Position numbers and translations under genes: made by a program
Assembly: GCA_003946805.1 (NCBI GenBank)
Contig: RPSH01000021.1
Location: 1 to 64,000 of the forward strand
DNA length: 64,000 nt
Direction of reading: 5' to 3'
Source: Bacillus sp. 2B10
GTDB taxonomy: Bacteria; Pseudomonadota; Alphaproteobacteria; Sphingomonadales; Sphingomonadaceae
Part shown: positions 32,474-40,024 of the stretch, piece after piece
Layout of the letters: every line of letters begins with the position of its first letter
How positions within the stretch are numbered: the stretch's first letter is position 1
Notes under the pieces: model-generated
Seen by the model: the letters and a program-made list of their open reading frames with translations, nothing else
Database searches by the model: none
What the model was told of the DNA's origin: nothing

Positions 32474-33172
32474 ATGTCGCGCAGCGACGAAGTCCTCGAA
32501 CGCGCCAACCTGACGCTGGAGCGCGCGCGTGAGCGTCACGGCGTCGTCGCCCCGCGCGCGCGTCGCCGGCGCGAGGCGGAGGTGCTGCACCGCCTCGGCC
32601 GCATCGCCGCCGCCGACGGCGCGATCATCGTCGCCGCGCTGGTCATCGGCTGGTTCGTGCCGCTGGGGCTGGGCGGCGCGATGATCGTCATGGCGCTGCT
32701 GATCGCCGCCACCGCGCTGTTCGCGCTGATGCCGGTCACGCGCGAGGTCGCGGTCGAACAGCTGGTGCAGGCACCGATCAAGTCCTTGCCGTCACAGACC
32801 GAACGCTGGCTCGCGACCCAGCGCCCCGCCCTCCCCGCGCCCGCGATCACGCTGGCCGACGCGATCGGGGTGAAGCTCGACACGCTGTCGGGCCAGCTCG
32901 CCACGCTGCCCGACGACGAACCGGCGGCGGCCGAAGTCCGCAAGCTGGTCGGCGAACAGCTCCCCGAACTGGTGCGCGGCTATCAGCGCGTGCCCGAACC
33001 GCTCCGCCGCGTCGAACGCAACGGCCGCACCCCCGACCAGCAACTGGTCGACGGGTTGAAGATCATCGACGACGAGATCGCGGCGATGACCCGCCAGCTG
33101 GCGCAGGGCGATCTGGACAGCCTCGCGACCCGCGAACGGTTCTTGCAGATCAAGTATCAGGGAGAGGAATAG
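32474..33172 (+). CDS. XpaC-like membrane protein paired with TelA
   Basis: 232 residues. A basic, helical N-terminus (RARERHGVVAPRARRRREAEVLHR) precedes two membrane helices (about residues 48-88, DGAIIVAALVIGWFVPLGLGGAMIVMALLIAATALFALM with a short turn) and a soluble helical C-terminal domain with QTERWLATQR and DGLKIIDDEIAAMTRQLAQGDLDSLATRERFLQIKYQ. The terminal DELATHERFLEIKY-like ending resembles XpaC/YceH-linked proteins; assignment is from layout and context, not a strong domain match. It starts 4 bp after telA and almost certainly acts with it. Confidence 0.8.
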   Translation: MSRSDEVLERANLTLERARERHGVVAPRARRRREAEVLHRLGRIAAADGAIIVAALVIGWFVPLGLGGAMIVMALLIAATALFALMPVTREVAVEQLVQAPIKSLPSQTERWLATQRPALPAPAITLADAIGVKLDTLSGQLATLPDDEPAAAEVRKLVGEQLPELVRGYQRVPEPLRRVERNGRTPDQQLVDGLKIIDDEIAAMTRQLAQGDLDSLATRERFLQIKYQGEE

Positions 33173-33203
33173 GCAGCGCCCATTCCGCCCGCCGGACTAC
33201 GGC

Positions 33204-33331
33204 TTGATCCATCCGTATGGAAACGTCACCCCAGCGAAGGCTGGGGTCTCCATCGGCTCCTGCTGCGCGCTACCACCGGGAGATCCCAGCCTTCGCCGGG
33301 ATGACGCCCGGTTCAAACAGGATGGATCAGA
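33204..33331. repeat. ~128-bp inverted-repeat element, copy A (long repeat pair)
   Basis: Reads ttgatccatccgtatggaaa to aacaggatggatcagac, with inner arms cgtcaccccagcgaaggctg and cagccttcgccgggatgac. A nearly identical copy lies at 47934-48064 in the opposite orientation. In the 560-bp gap 33173-33732 I see no intact gene. Confidence 0.92.
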
Positions 33332-33478
33332 CTTTGGCGATGAGCAACCTGCATCTTCCCGGAAACGCCCCGACGATCGTCAGCGACCGGCTGGTCTTGC
33401 GCAACCCGCTCGGGCGTAACCTGCCAGCGATCGCATCCGTCGTCGCTTTCCGTCAAAACGCGGATCCGCTCCACCACC

Positions 33479-33572
33479 GTCATTCCCGCGCAGGCGGGAA
33501 GCCCTACACGCTGACGTCCGTGATGGCCCCGCAACCGCTGCGTCTATCGTTCCCCGTCTGCGCGGGGATGAC
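33479..33572. repeat. Diverged inverted repeat
   Basis: gtcattcccgcgcaggcggg at the left and ccccgtctgcgcggggatga at the right, partly complementary; a sister family to the gtcaccccagcg elements. Second element of the telA to tonB-like gap. Confidence 0.75.
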
Positions 33573-33732
33573 CGAGGTGCGCAGGAATGGTTTTCCTACA
33601 AGCCGGCAATCAGCCTAACCTGCGCGCCGCTCTTTCTCACCGTCCGCTCCCACGCCACTTGCCACCCGCAAGCCGCACGTGACGCAAAACGCGCACGAGT
33701 GTGACTTTCGTGACCTTTGGCGGAAAACCGCG

Positions 33733-34479
33733 CTATTCGCGCTCGCGTTCGACGTTCCAGTAATGCCGCTGAACCATCACCGAAGACACCGGCCGGCCCC
33801 GCCCGTCCAGCGACGGACGGAAGCGAAAGGCGCGTTCGATCTGGCGACACGTGGCGATATCGATCGCGCGGTTGCCGCTTGATCGCCGGATGCGGCAGTC
33901 GCTGGCACGCCCGTTCGGCTCGACGACATAATCGACCTCGACCGACCCTTCGAAGCCATTCTCCTCCAGCTCGGCCGGCAGGCGCGCGCCCTGTAGCGAC
34001 CCGCCGATCTGTTCGGGCGGCGTGTCGCCCCCGCCGCCGCCATCGCCGTCCCCCTGACCGCCGCTGCCAGGGCCATCGCCGACCCCGCCCGCCCCGGTGC
34101 CCGGCCCGACCGTGTCGGTCGCGCCCGACGACGCATCGTTGCCCGGACCCGCGACCGGCGCGGTGACGACCGGGGGCGGGACCGGCAGCGGCACGACCGG
34201 CGGCGTCGCGACGATCTCGGTCGCCTTCGACCGGATATTGGGCGGCGCGGCACGCCCCTCGGGCCGGCCCTGCCGCACGACCTGCGGCACCGGCGGCGGA
34301 GGCGGCGGATCGGGCGGCGGCGGCACGATGTCGAACGTCGCCAGCGCACTCTGCGCCGTCCGCGCGACATCCACCCCCAGCCCGACGATCAGCGCCCAGC
34401 CGAGCAGGACGTGCAGCAATATCGTCACGCCCATCGCGCCGATGCGGCTCCGGTCGGGCAGGGTCGTCGTCATCGCCAT
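33733..34479 (-). CDS. TonB-like energy transducer with Gly-rich linker
   Basis: About 248 residues. A cytoplasmic stub, one membrane helix (MGVTILLHVLLGWALIVGLGV, residues about 16-36), a short Pro-rich strut (IVPPPPDPPPPPPVP), then an unusual Gly/Asp/Ser linker (residues about 120-150, e.g. GAGGVGDGPGSGGQGDGDGG) instead of the usual long Pro-Lys region. The C-terminal TonB domain is present (GFEGSVEVDYVVEPNGRASDCRIRRSSGNRAIDIATCRQIERAFRFRPSLDGRG). It should pass proton-motive energy to TonB-dependent receptors such as the one at 10.4-13.5 kb. No exbB or exbD is adjacent. Start ATG at 34479, or 34473 two codons later. Confidence 0.88.
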   Translation of the reverse strand: MAMTTTLPDRSRIGAMGVTILLHVLLGWALIVGLGVDVARTAQSALATFDIVPPPPDPPPPPPVPQVVRQGRPEGRAAPPNIRSKATEIVATPPVVPLPVPPPVVTAPVAGPGNDASSGATDTVGPGTGAGGVGDGPGSGGQGDGDGGGGGDTPPEQIGGSLQGARLPAELEENGFEGSVEVDYVVEPNGRASDCRIRRSSGNRAIDIATCRQIERAFRFRPSLDGRGRPVSSVMVQRHYWNVERERE

Positions 34480-34533
34480 GGTGCTGGCACAACGTGGATG
34501 AATGGCGGGTGATCCGGGTTGACCGATAGAAGT

Positions 34534-34618
34534 CGTATCCCCGCGAAGGCGGGGATCCAGGGTCAAGAACGCGGCGGTAGTAAACCTGGCTCTGGATCCC
34601 CGCCTTCGCGGGGATACG
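34534..34618. repeat. Inverted repeat of cgtatccccgcgaaggcggg type
   Basis: Left arm cgtatccccgcgaaggcggg and right arm cccgccttcgcggggatacg are exact complements over about 20 bp, with ~45 bp between, including ccag and ctgg pairs. Sits between the tonB-like gene and the phosphatase gene. Confidence 0.88.
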
Positions 34619-34638
34619 ATCAAAATGACGGAGGGGAT

Positions 34639-35424
34639 TTACCGCTTCCCCAACGCCACGATCGCCCGGTCGCGCAGCCGCTCGACCGCCGCGGCATGGA
34701 TGCCCGGCGCCGCCGCCATCACCCCGAAGAACTGCGGCCGCGGCTGGTTGAAGCGCAGCTTGCGCCCGATCGCGTCGGTCACCGTCGCCCCCGCCTCGCG
34801 CGCGATCAGGATGCTGGCCGCCACGTCCCATTCGTTGCCCCAGCGCAGCGTCGCGAGAAAATCGGCCTCGCCCGCCGCGACCATCGCCATGCGCAGCGCG
34901 ATCGAATTGGGTTTCGCCACCATCAGCAGGTCGCGGTCCGCCTTGGGCAGCGCATCGACCGGCGTCCGGCTGCCGGCGAAGTCGGTACGCGTACTCACCG
35001 CCAGCCGCTCGCCGTTCAGCCCCGCGCCCTGCCCGGCGGCCGCGGTCCAGCGCTGCCGCCGCACCGGCGCGTCGAGCACGCCCAGCACCGGCTGCCCGTC
35101 CTCGATCAGCGCGACCGACACCGCCCAGCCATCGCGCCCGCGAACATAGTCGCGCGTGCCGTCGATCGGATCGACGATCCACACCTGCCGCCGCGCCAGC
35201 CGCACGGCATCGTCGGCGCTCTCCTCCGACAACCATCCCGCATCGGGCAGCAGCGCGGTCAGCCGCCGGTGCAGCAGCCGGTCGACCGACAGGTCGATCT
35301 CGCACACCGGATTGCCCGGCGCCTTTTCCCACGTCTCGAAATCCCCGCGCCAGCTCGCCAGCGCCAGCGCCGCCGCCTCCCCGGCGATGGCGGTCACCTG
35401 TTCGAGCAGGCCGGGGTCAGCCAC
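34639..35424 (-). CDS. Inositol-monophosphatase-family phosphatase (CysQ/SuhB-like)
   Basis: 261 residues, Li-sensitive Mg-dependent phosphatase fold. Metal-binding motif WIVDPIDGTRDYVRGRDGW (residues about 84-102), the upstream WLSEESADD, and WGNEWDVAASILIAREAGATVTD as the second metal site. Substrate could be inositol phosphate, histidinol phosphate or 3'-phosphoadenosine 5'-phosphate; the short EESADD variant does not settle this. The start is a GTG at 35424 overlapping the pmbA end by 8 bp, so it is translationally coupled. It follows pmbA and ubiA in a three-gene overlapping set. Confidence 0.9.
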   Translation of the reverse strand: MADPGLLEQVTAIAGEAAALALASWRGDFETWEKAPGNPVCEIDLSVDRLLHRRLTALLPDAGWLSEESADDAVRLARRQVWIVDPIDGTRDYVRGRDGWAVSVALIEDGQPVLGVLDAPVRRQRWTAAAGQGAGLNGERLAVSTRTDFAGSRTPVDALPKADRDLLMVAKPNSIALRMAMVAAGEADFLATLRWGNEWDVAASILIAREAGATVTDAIGRKLRFNQPRPQFFGVMAAAPGIHAAAVERLRDRAIVALGKR

Positions 35425-36805
35425 CCGCCACCGTCATGCCATCGACCCGGATCGTCGGCACGTTGACGCCCTGCCGATGCTCGAGGTCGCCCGCGGCGGT
35501 GATCGACGCCAGCATCGGGCGCAGGTTGCCGGCGATGGTGATCCCCGACACCGGCCGCGTGATCTCGCCGCCCTCGATCAGGAAGCCCGACGCGCCGCGG
35601 CTGTAATCGCCGGTCACGCCGTTCACCCCCTGCCCGATCAGTTCGGTCACCAGCACGCCGCGCGCGATCCCGCCGATCAGCGCCTCGCGCGATCCCGCCC
35701 CGCCGGCCAGGTGGACATTGCCGGTGGTCACCCCCGGCGGACCGCCCAAGCCCCGCGAGGCATGGCCGGTCGGCTCCAGCCCCAACTGCCGCGCCGACGC
35801 GCTGTCGAGCAGCCACGTCTGCAACACCCCGCGTTCGACCAGCGCCATCGGCGACACCGGCAACCCCTCGCCATCGAACGGCCGCGCGCGCAGCCCATGC
35901 GGGCGGTGCGGGTCGTCGATGATCGACAGCCCTTCCGGCAGGATCGCATGGCCCAGCTGCTCGCGCAGGAAGCTGGTCCCGCGCGCGATCGACGGGCCGG
36001 AAATCGCGCCCAGCACATAGCCGATCATGCTGCCGCCGACGCGGGTGTCGAACACCACCGGCATCGCCCCGCCGTCGATCTTCACCGGGTTCAGCCGCGC
36101 GACCGCGCGCTCGCCCGCGCGCCGTCCGACGATCTCCGGCGCCTCCAGCATCATGCGGTGTCGCGCCGAGTGATGGGCATGGTCGCGCTGCATCGCCGCG
36201 CCCTCGCCCGCCAGCACGCTCGCCGAAATGCCGTGGCTGGTGACCGCATAGCCCTGTGCGAAGCCATGGCTGGTGGCGAAGGCGACGACCGCACGGCTGT
36301 AGCCGGCCGACCCGCCCTCCGAATTGCTCACCCCCGCGACCGATCGCGCGGCATCCTCCACCGCCAGCGCCGCCTCGCGCAGCAGCGGTGGCGCGACGTC
36401 GCCGCCAGCGTCGAGGTCGAGCAGCGGCGGCGCGCCGCGCAGCAGCCGATCGGCCGGGGCCAGGCCTGCCCAGCGATCCTCGGGCGCGGCGCGCGCCATC
36501 GCCACCACCCGCTGCGCCAACGCCGCCAGCCCGCTTTCGGAAAGGTCGGAAGTCGACACGCTGGCCGATCGCTGACCGACGAACACGCGCAGCCCCAGCT
36601 CCACGCCTTCCGAGCGGCCGACGTCTTCGAGCTGCCCCAGCCGCACCGACACCGACAGCGCGGTATCGGCGACGAGGATCGCATCGGCGGCATCGGCGCC
36701 ACAGGCACGGGCACGGGCGATGGCGGACTGGACACGGTCGACGGCGGTTTCGGGCGTAAGCATGGGGGCCAGATGGGAAGTGCGACCCCGCACGGCAACG
36801 CTCAT
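35417..36805 (-). CDS. pmbA: PmbA/TldE-family protease subunit
   Basis: 462-residue TldE (PmbA) subunit of the TldD/TldE metalloprotease, which matures modified peptides and removes certain antitoxins. TldE itself lacks the HExxxH catalytic motif, and I see none here; family features are EGVELGLRVFVGQRSASVSTSDLSES, SNSEGGSAGYSRAVVAFATSHGFA, VFDTRVGGSMIGYVLGAISGPSIARGTSFLRE and TGNVHLAGGAGSREALIGGIARGVLVTELIGQGVNGVTGDYSRGASGFLIEGG. The ATG at 36805 overlaps ubiA by 4 bp (ATGA), which I prefer to the internal ATG at 36763. No tldD is in the window. Confidence 0.95.
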   Translation of the reverse strand: MSVAVRGRTSHLAPMLTPETAVDRVQSAIARARACGADAADAILVADTALSVSVRLGQLEDVGRSEGVELGLRVFVGQRSASVSTSDLSESGLAALAQRVVAMARAAPEDRWAGLAPADRLLRGAPPLLDLDAGGDVAPPLLREAALAVEDAARSVAGVSNSEGGSAGYSRAVVAFATSHGFAQGYAVTSHGISASVLAGEGAAMQRDHAHHSARHRMMLEAPEIVGRRAGERAVARLNPVKIDGGAMPVVFDTRVGGSMIGYVLGAISGPSIARGTSFLREQLGHAILPEGLSIIDDPHRPHGLRARPFDGEGLPVSPMALVERGVLQTWLLDSASARQLGLEPTGHASRGLGGPPGVTTGNVHLAGGAGSREALIGGIARGVLVTELIGQGVNGVTGDYSRGASGFLIEGGEITRPVSGITIAGNLRPMLASITAAGDLEHRQGVNVPTIRVDGMTVAGG

Positions 36806-37716
36806 GCCGCCTGCCCGACGGTCAACAACCCCAGAAAGAGCAGCAGGCCGGCATCGCGGTTCGACCGGAACCGCCGCAGCGTGTTGGCGCCGTCGTCGGG
36901 CCTGAGCGTCGCCACCTGCCACAACAGATGCGCCGCCCCCGGCAGCAGCGCGGCGAGCGCCAGCGGCGTCGGAAACACCCGCCACACCGCGCCCGCCCAG
37001 CACGCGATGGCGACGACGTACAGCAGCGTCACGCCGGGCCGCACCCGCCGCCCCATCGCCCGCGCCGACGATCGCACCCCGACCATCGCGTCATCCTCGA
37101 TATCCTGACACGCATAGATGGTGTCGTAGCCGATCACCCACGCGATCGATCCCGCGTACAACAACGCCAGCGGCGTCCAGTCCTCGACCGCCATCTGCGC
37201 CCACGCGACCGGCGCCGCCCAGGAGAACACCATGCCCAGCCATGCCTGCGGCCACCACGTGATCCGCTTCATGAACGGATAGGCCGCGACCAGCACGAGG
37301 CTGAGCAACGCGACGATCGCCGCGAGGAAGGTCAGTTGCAGCAACACGACGAACCCGATCAGGCTGAGGACGACCAGCCACGCCCACGCCGCCTTCACCG
37401 ACACCGCCCCGCTCGCCAGCGGCCGGTTGGCGGTACGCGCCACCTGCCGGTCGAGATCGCGGTCGACGATGTCGTTGTAGACGCAGCCCGCGCCACGCAT
37501 CGCGATGCTGCCGAGCAGGAACCACAACAGCATGTCCCACCGCTCGACCGCGCGGCCCGACAGCGCCATGGCCCATGCACCGGGCCAGTAGAGCAGCCAC
37601 CAGCCGATCGGCCGGTCGAACCGGGCGAGCAGCGCGAACGGACGCGCGGCGGCGGGCAGGATCGCGATCAGCCCGCGATGTTCGGTGTCGGCGACGTTGG
37701 TGGCGGGCGAGGACAT
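36802..37716 (-). CDS. ubiA: 4-hydroxybenzoate polyprenyltransferase
   Basis: 304-residue integral membrane prenyltransferase that attaches the polyprenyl tail to 4-hydroxybenzoate in ubiquinone synthesis. About eight or nine helices. The first Asp-rich motif is YNDIVDRDLDRQVARTANRPL (residues about 81-101) and the second is YDTIYACQDIEDDAMVGVRSSARAMG, both binding Mg-diphosphate. RPIGWWLLYWPGAWAMAL matches the bacterial UbiA entry. The stop overlaps the pmbA start by 4 bp. The other ubiquinone genes are elsewhere. Confidence 0.97.
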   Translation of the reverse strand: MSSPATNVADTEHRGLIAILPAAARPFALLARFDRPIGWWLLYWPGAWAMALSGRAVERWDMLLWFLLGSIAMRGAGCVYNDIVDRDLDRQVARTANRPLASGAVSVKAAWAWLVVLSLIGFVVLLQLTFLAAIVALLSLVLVAAYPFMKRITWWPQAWLGMVFSWAAPVAWAQMAVEDWTPLALLYAGSIAWVIGYDTIYACQDIEDDAMVGVRSSARAMGRRVRPGVTLLYVVAIACWAGAVWRVFPTPLALAALLPGAAHLLWQVATLRPDDGANTLRRFRSNRDAGLLLFLGLLTVGQAA

Positions 37717-37732
37717 GGCGTCCCTGCTGCCA

Positions 37733-38023
37733 CTAACCGGCGGACTTGCCCAGCCCGATCAGCCCGCCGATGCCGCGAGCGCCGCCGCGACGTTCAGCGC
37801 CGGGCGTCGCCGCGATGCCGGTATCGATGATGGCAATCCCCATCCCGCGTCCGGTTGCACCGACACGGTCGGCGGCGTCGGCCTTAGGCACGATGGCGGC
37901 ATTCGATCGCTCCGCCTCGCCCTGCCCGGCGGTCGCGGCGGCGCTGGTCGCCGTCGGGGTCGGAGCGGGTATCGGCGTGGTCGGGGCCACGACCTCCGTA
38001 CCGGTCGAACCGCCGCCGCACCC
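37733..38023 (-). pseudogene. Remnant of an S8 autotransporter serine protease
   Basis: Minus-strand frame reading GCGGGSTGTEVVAPTTPIPA, then TPTATSAAATAGQ, ERSNAAIVPKADAADR and VGATGRGMGIAIIDTGI before a Gly/Arg-rich tail and stop. This matches the N-terminus of sphingomonad autotransporter subtilisins: lipobox-like Cys-Gly run, Pro/Thr linker, YxRSNAAVAANA-like helix and the GATGRGIxIGIVDSGI strand that carries the catalytic Asp. The signal peptide is missing, and the frame stops about 22 residues after that Asp, so the rest of the protease and the barrel are gone. A stable short protein is possible but unlikely. Sits just behind ubiA. Confidence 0.55.
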
Positions 38024-38274
38024 ATCCGCCCGTACCGCATGTCCCCGCCCCTTCCAGCGCGTTCGTTACCGTCAGGCAACGGTCGATTGCAGGGCCATGG
38101 ACATACCGCTGTATCTGAAGGGTCTTCTCGCCGACCTGCGGGAGGCGCCACGGGAGTGCCTTCAAACCGTCCTGCGCAGTCCATCCTCGCCCCGGATCAA
38201 GTCCGGGGTGACGACCACGGCGACCTGTCGATCGAGGACGACGACGGCATGGCACCCCGCCGGCAGCCGACAGC

Positions 38275-38487
38275 TTATTGGCTGGCCGCCTTCTGCGCCT
38301 TCGCCTGCTTCGCATAATGATGGTGCATCGCGATGCAGCCGGCGACGGCGCCCAGCTTGCCATGCCCCTTGCCGATCATGTGCCCGCCGACCGCACCGGC
38401 GGCGGCACCGCGCAGGCAACCCTTTGCCAGGGCGGGTTGCGCCGCGATCATGGTCAGCGGCAGGGCGATCAATGCAACAAAACGCAT
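38275..38487 (-). CDS. Small exported protein with glycine-zipper-like segment
   Basis: 70 residues. Signal peptide (VALIALPLTMIAAQPALA), then GCLRGAAAGAVGGHMIGKGHGKLGAVAGCIAMHHHY, a glycine-zipper 2TM-like pattern with GxxxG spacing and His-rich ends. Two Cys residues flank the zipper and may form a disulfide. Such zippers in envelope proteins associate with membranes, but function is unknown. A strong ribosome-binding site (GAGGGAG) precedes the ATG at 38487. The 250 bp downstream hold a gtcaccccggacttga-type repeat (38185-38214) and no gene I can support. Confidence 0.85.
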   Translation of the reverse strand: MRFVALIALPLTMIAAQPALAKGCLRGAAAGAVGGHMIGKGHGKLGAVAGCIAMHHHYAKQAKAQKAASQ

Positions 38488-38593
38488 CTTCCATCTCCCT
38501 CGAACGGAATGTCCGAGGCAGCTTCTACGAGCCGACCATGCGCGGGGTTGCGTTAAACTTTCGTCATGTCGCCGACCCCGCTAACGAAGCGTC

Positions 38594-38869
38594 ATGGACC
38601 TCGACCAGCTGCTCCACCATTATTTCGGCACCGCCGATCCCGACACGCTGTCCCCGGACGCGCTCGATGCCGCGCGCGAGCGGATGGCGATCGACTTCGG
38701 CGTCACCCGCGATCCCTCGCGCCGCTTTGCGCTGTGGTCGCTGATGGACGCCTTCGGGTTCGCCCCGCCACCGGCCGCTGCCTTTGCCAAGGAACCCGAA
38801 CTGCGCGCGGCGGCGGACCGCTATCTCGACGCCGCCTACCGGATCGAGCGCGACGGGGCCCCGGGCTGA
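38594..38869 (+). CDS. Conserved hypothetical 91-residue protein
   Basis: Soluble, acidic, helical: MDLDQLLHHYFGTADPDTLS, ALDAARERMAIDFGVTRDPSRRFALWSLMDAFG, AAADRYLDAAYRIERDG. No transmembrane segment, no metal-binding motif I recognise. The DLDQLLHHYFGT opening and GVTRDPSRRFALWSLM are the distinctive stretches. The stop shares one base with the gdx start (TGATG), so the two are translated together; it may be an accessory factor, although no link to guanidinium export is known to me. Divergent from the glycine-zipper gene. Confidence 0.85.
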   Translation: MDLDQLLHHYFGTADPDTLSPDALDAARERMAIDFGVTRDPSRRFALWSLMDAFGFAPPPAAAFAKEPELRAAADRYLDAAYRIERDGAPG

Positions 38870-39183
38870 TGCCATGGGTAATGCTGGCCGTCGCCGGGCT
38901 GCTCGAGATCGTCTGGGCCTATTACATGAAGCTGTCCGACGGCTTTTCGAAGCCATGGCCGACGCTTGCGACCTTCGTCACGATGTTCGCCAGCTTCGGC
39001 CTGTTGTCGCTGGCGATGAAGCAGCTGCCGCTCGGCACCAGCTACATGGTGTGGACCGGCATCGGCGCACTGGGCGCGTTCGTCGTCGGCATCGTCCTGC
39101 TGGGGGAAGCGGTCACGCCGATGCGTCTGGTCGCGGCGGCGATGCTGCTGGGCGGGCTGGTGCTGATGAAGCTGGCGTCGTGA
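38869..39183 (+). CDS. SMR-family guanidinium exporter (Gdx/SugE type)
   Basis: 104 residues with four transmembrane helices. Small multidrug resistance transporters of the Gdx branch export guanidinium in exchange for protons. Helix 1 carries the essential Glu in AGLLEIVWAYYMKLSDGF; helix 3 has KQLPLGTSYMVWTGIGALGAFVVGIVLLGE, close to E. coli SugE (GTAYAVWTGIGAVG). The Gdx-typical GTSYMVWTGIG distinguishes it from the EmrE-type quaternary-ammonium branch, though substrate remains an inference. No guanidine riboswitch is visible upstream because the start is fused to the preceding gene. Confidence 0.92.
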   Translation: MPWVMLAVAGLLEIVWAYYMKLSDGFSKPWPTLATFVTMFASFGLLSLAMKQLPLGTSYMVWTGIGALGAFVVGIVLLGEAVTPMRLVAAAMLLGGLVLMKLAS

Positions 39184-39213
39184 CCGGCCCCACGCGCCTG
39201 CTATAGCCCACCC

Positions 39214-39957
39214 ATGCCCGCTACCCCCGCCTGGCCGCCCGATTCGTCCCCCCGCCTGTTCGTCGACCAGCCGCTCGGCGACGGCGCACGCATCCGCCTC
39301 GACGGTGCGCAGGCACATTACCTGTTGTCGGTGATGCGCGTGAAGGACGGCGACGTCGTCCGCCTGTTCGACGATGCGACCGGCGAATGGCTTGGCCACG
39401 CCACCGAAGTCCGCAAGCGCGACCTGGTCCTCGCCATCGCCGAACGGCTGCGCGAGCGCGAGGTCGTACCCGACCTGTGGCTGTGCATCGCGCCGACCAA
39501 GAAGGGGCGGATCGACTGGACGATCGAAAAGGCGTGCGAGCTGGGCGTCGACCGGATCGTGCCGGTGCTGACGCGGCGCACGGTGGTCGATCGCCTCAAC
39601 CTCGACCGGCTGCGCACCCATGCGATCGAGGCGGCGGAGCAATGCGGCCGCACCGCGCTGCCGGCACTGGCCGAACCGGTGAAGCTCGCCGCGCTGCTGC
39701 GCGACTGGCCCGCCGACCGCGCGCTGTTCTTCGCCGACGAGACCGGCGGCGTCCCTGCCCTCGACGCGATGCGCGGCCGGCCCGGACCGGCGGCGATCCT
39801 GATCGGGCCCGAAGGCGGCTTCGATCCGGAGGAACGCGAAGCGATCCGCGCCCATCCGCAGGCGGTCGGCATGGCGCTCGGCCCGCGCATCCTGCGGGCC
39901 GAAACGGCGGCGGCGGCGGCGACCGCGCTGTGGATGGCGGCGGCGGGCGACTGGTAG
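39214..39957 (+). CDS. rsmE: RsmE, 16S rRNA m3U1498 methyltransferase
   Basis: 247-residue SPOUT-class methyltransferase that methylates U1498 of 16S rRNA using S-adenosylmethionine. An N-terminal PUA-like domain (HYLLSVMRVKDGDVVRLFDDATGEW) precedes the knotted SAM domain (KKGRIDWTIEKACELGVDRIVPVLTRRTV; AAEQCGRTALP; AAILIGPEGGFDPEEREAI; MALGPRILRAETAAAAATAL). GPEGGF and LRAETA form the knot. It starts 30 bp after gdx and lies 67 bp before the glutamate-cysteine ligase gene, an order common in alphaproteobacteria. Confidence 0.96.
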   Translation: MPATPAWPPDSSPRLFVDQPLGDGARIRLDGAQAHYLLSVMRVKDGDVVRLFDDATGEWLGHATEVRKRDLVLAIAERLREREVVPDLWLCIAPTKKGRIDWTIEKACELGVDRIVPVLTRRTVVDRLNLDRLRTHAIEAAEQCGRTALPALAEPVKLAALLRDWPADRALFFADETGGVPALDAMRGRPGPAAILIGPEGGFDPEEREAIRAHPQAVGMALGPRILRAETAAAAATALWMAAAGDW

Positions 39958-40024
39958 CCACGCTATACCTGCATCAATCACAGCCCCCTAGCGCGGCCTT
40001 TCACCTGGGCGTATGGGCGCGATC

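Noticed and set aside
33325..33618. Plus-strand frame beginning MSNLHLPGNAPTIVSDRLVL, thought to be a truncated GNAT or similar gene
   Set aside because: The first 25 residues look protein-like, but the rest runs through the intergenic inverted repeat at 33479 and no family can be named. Kept only as intergenic sequence.
38488..38593. Guanidine riboswitch before the gdx-type gene
   Set aside because: The 106 bp before the two-gene unit lacks the conserved ykkC or mini-ykkC loops as far as I can read by eye.
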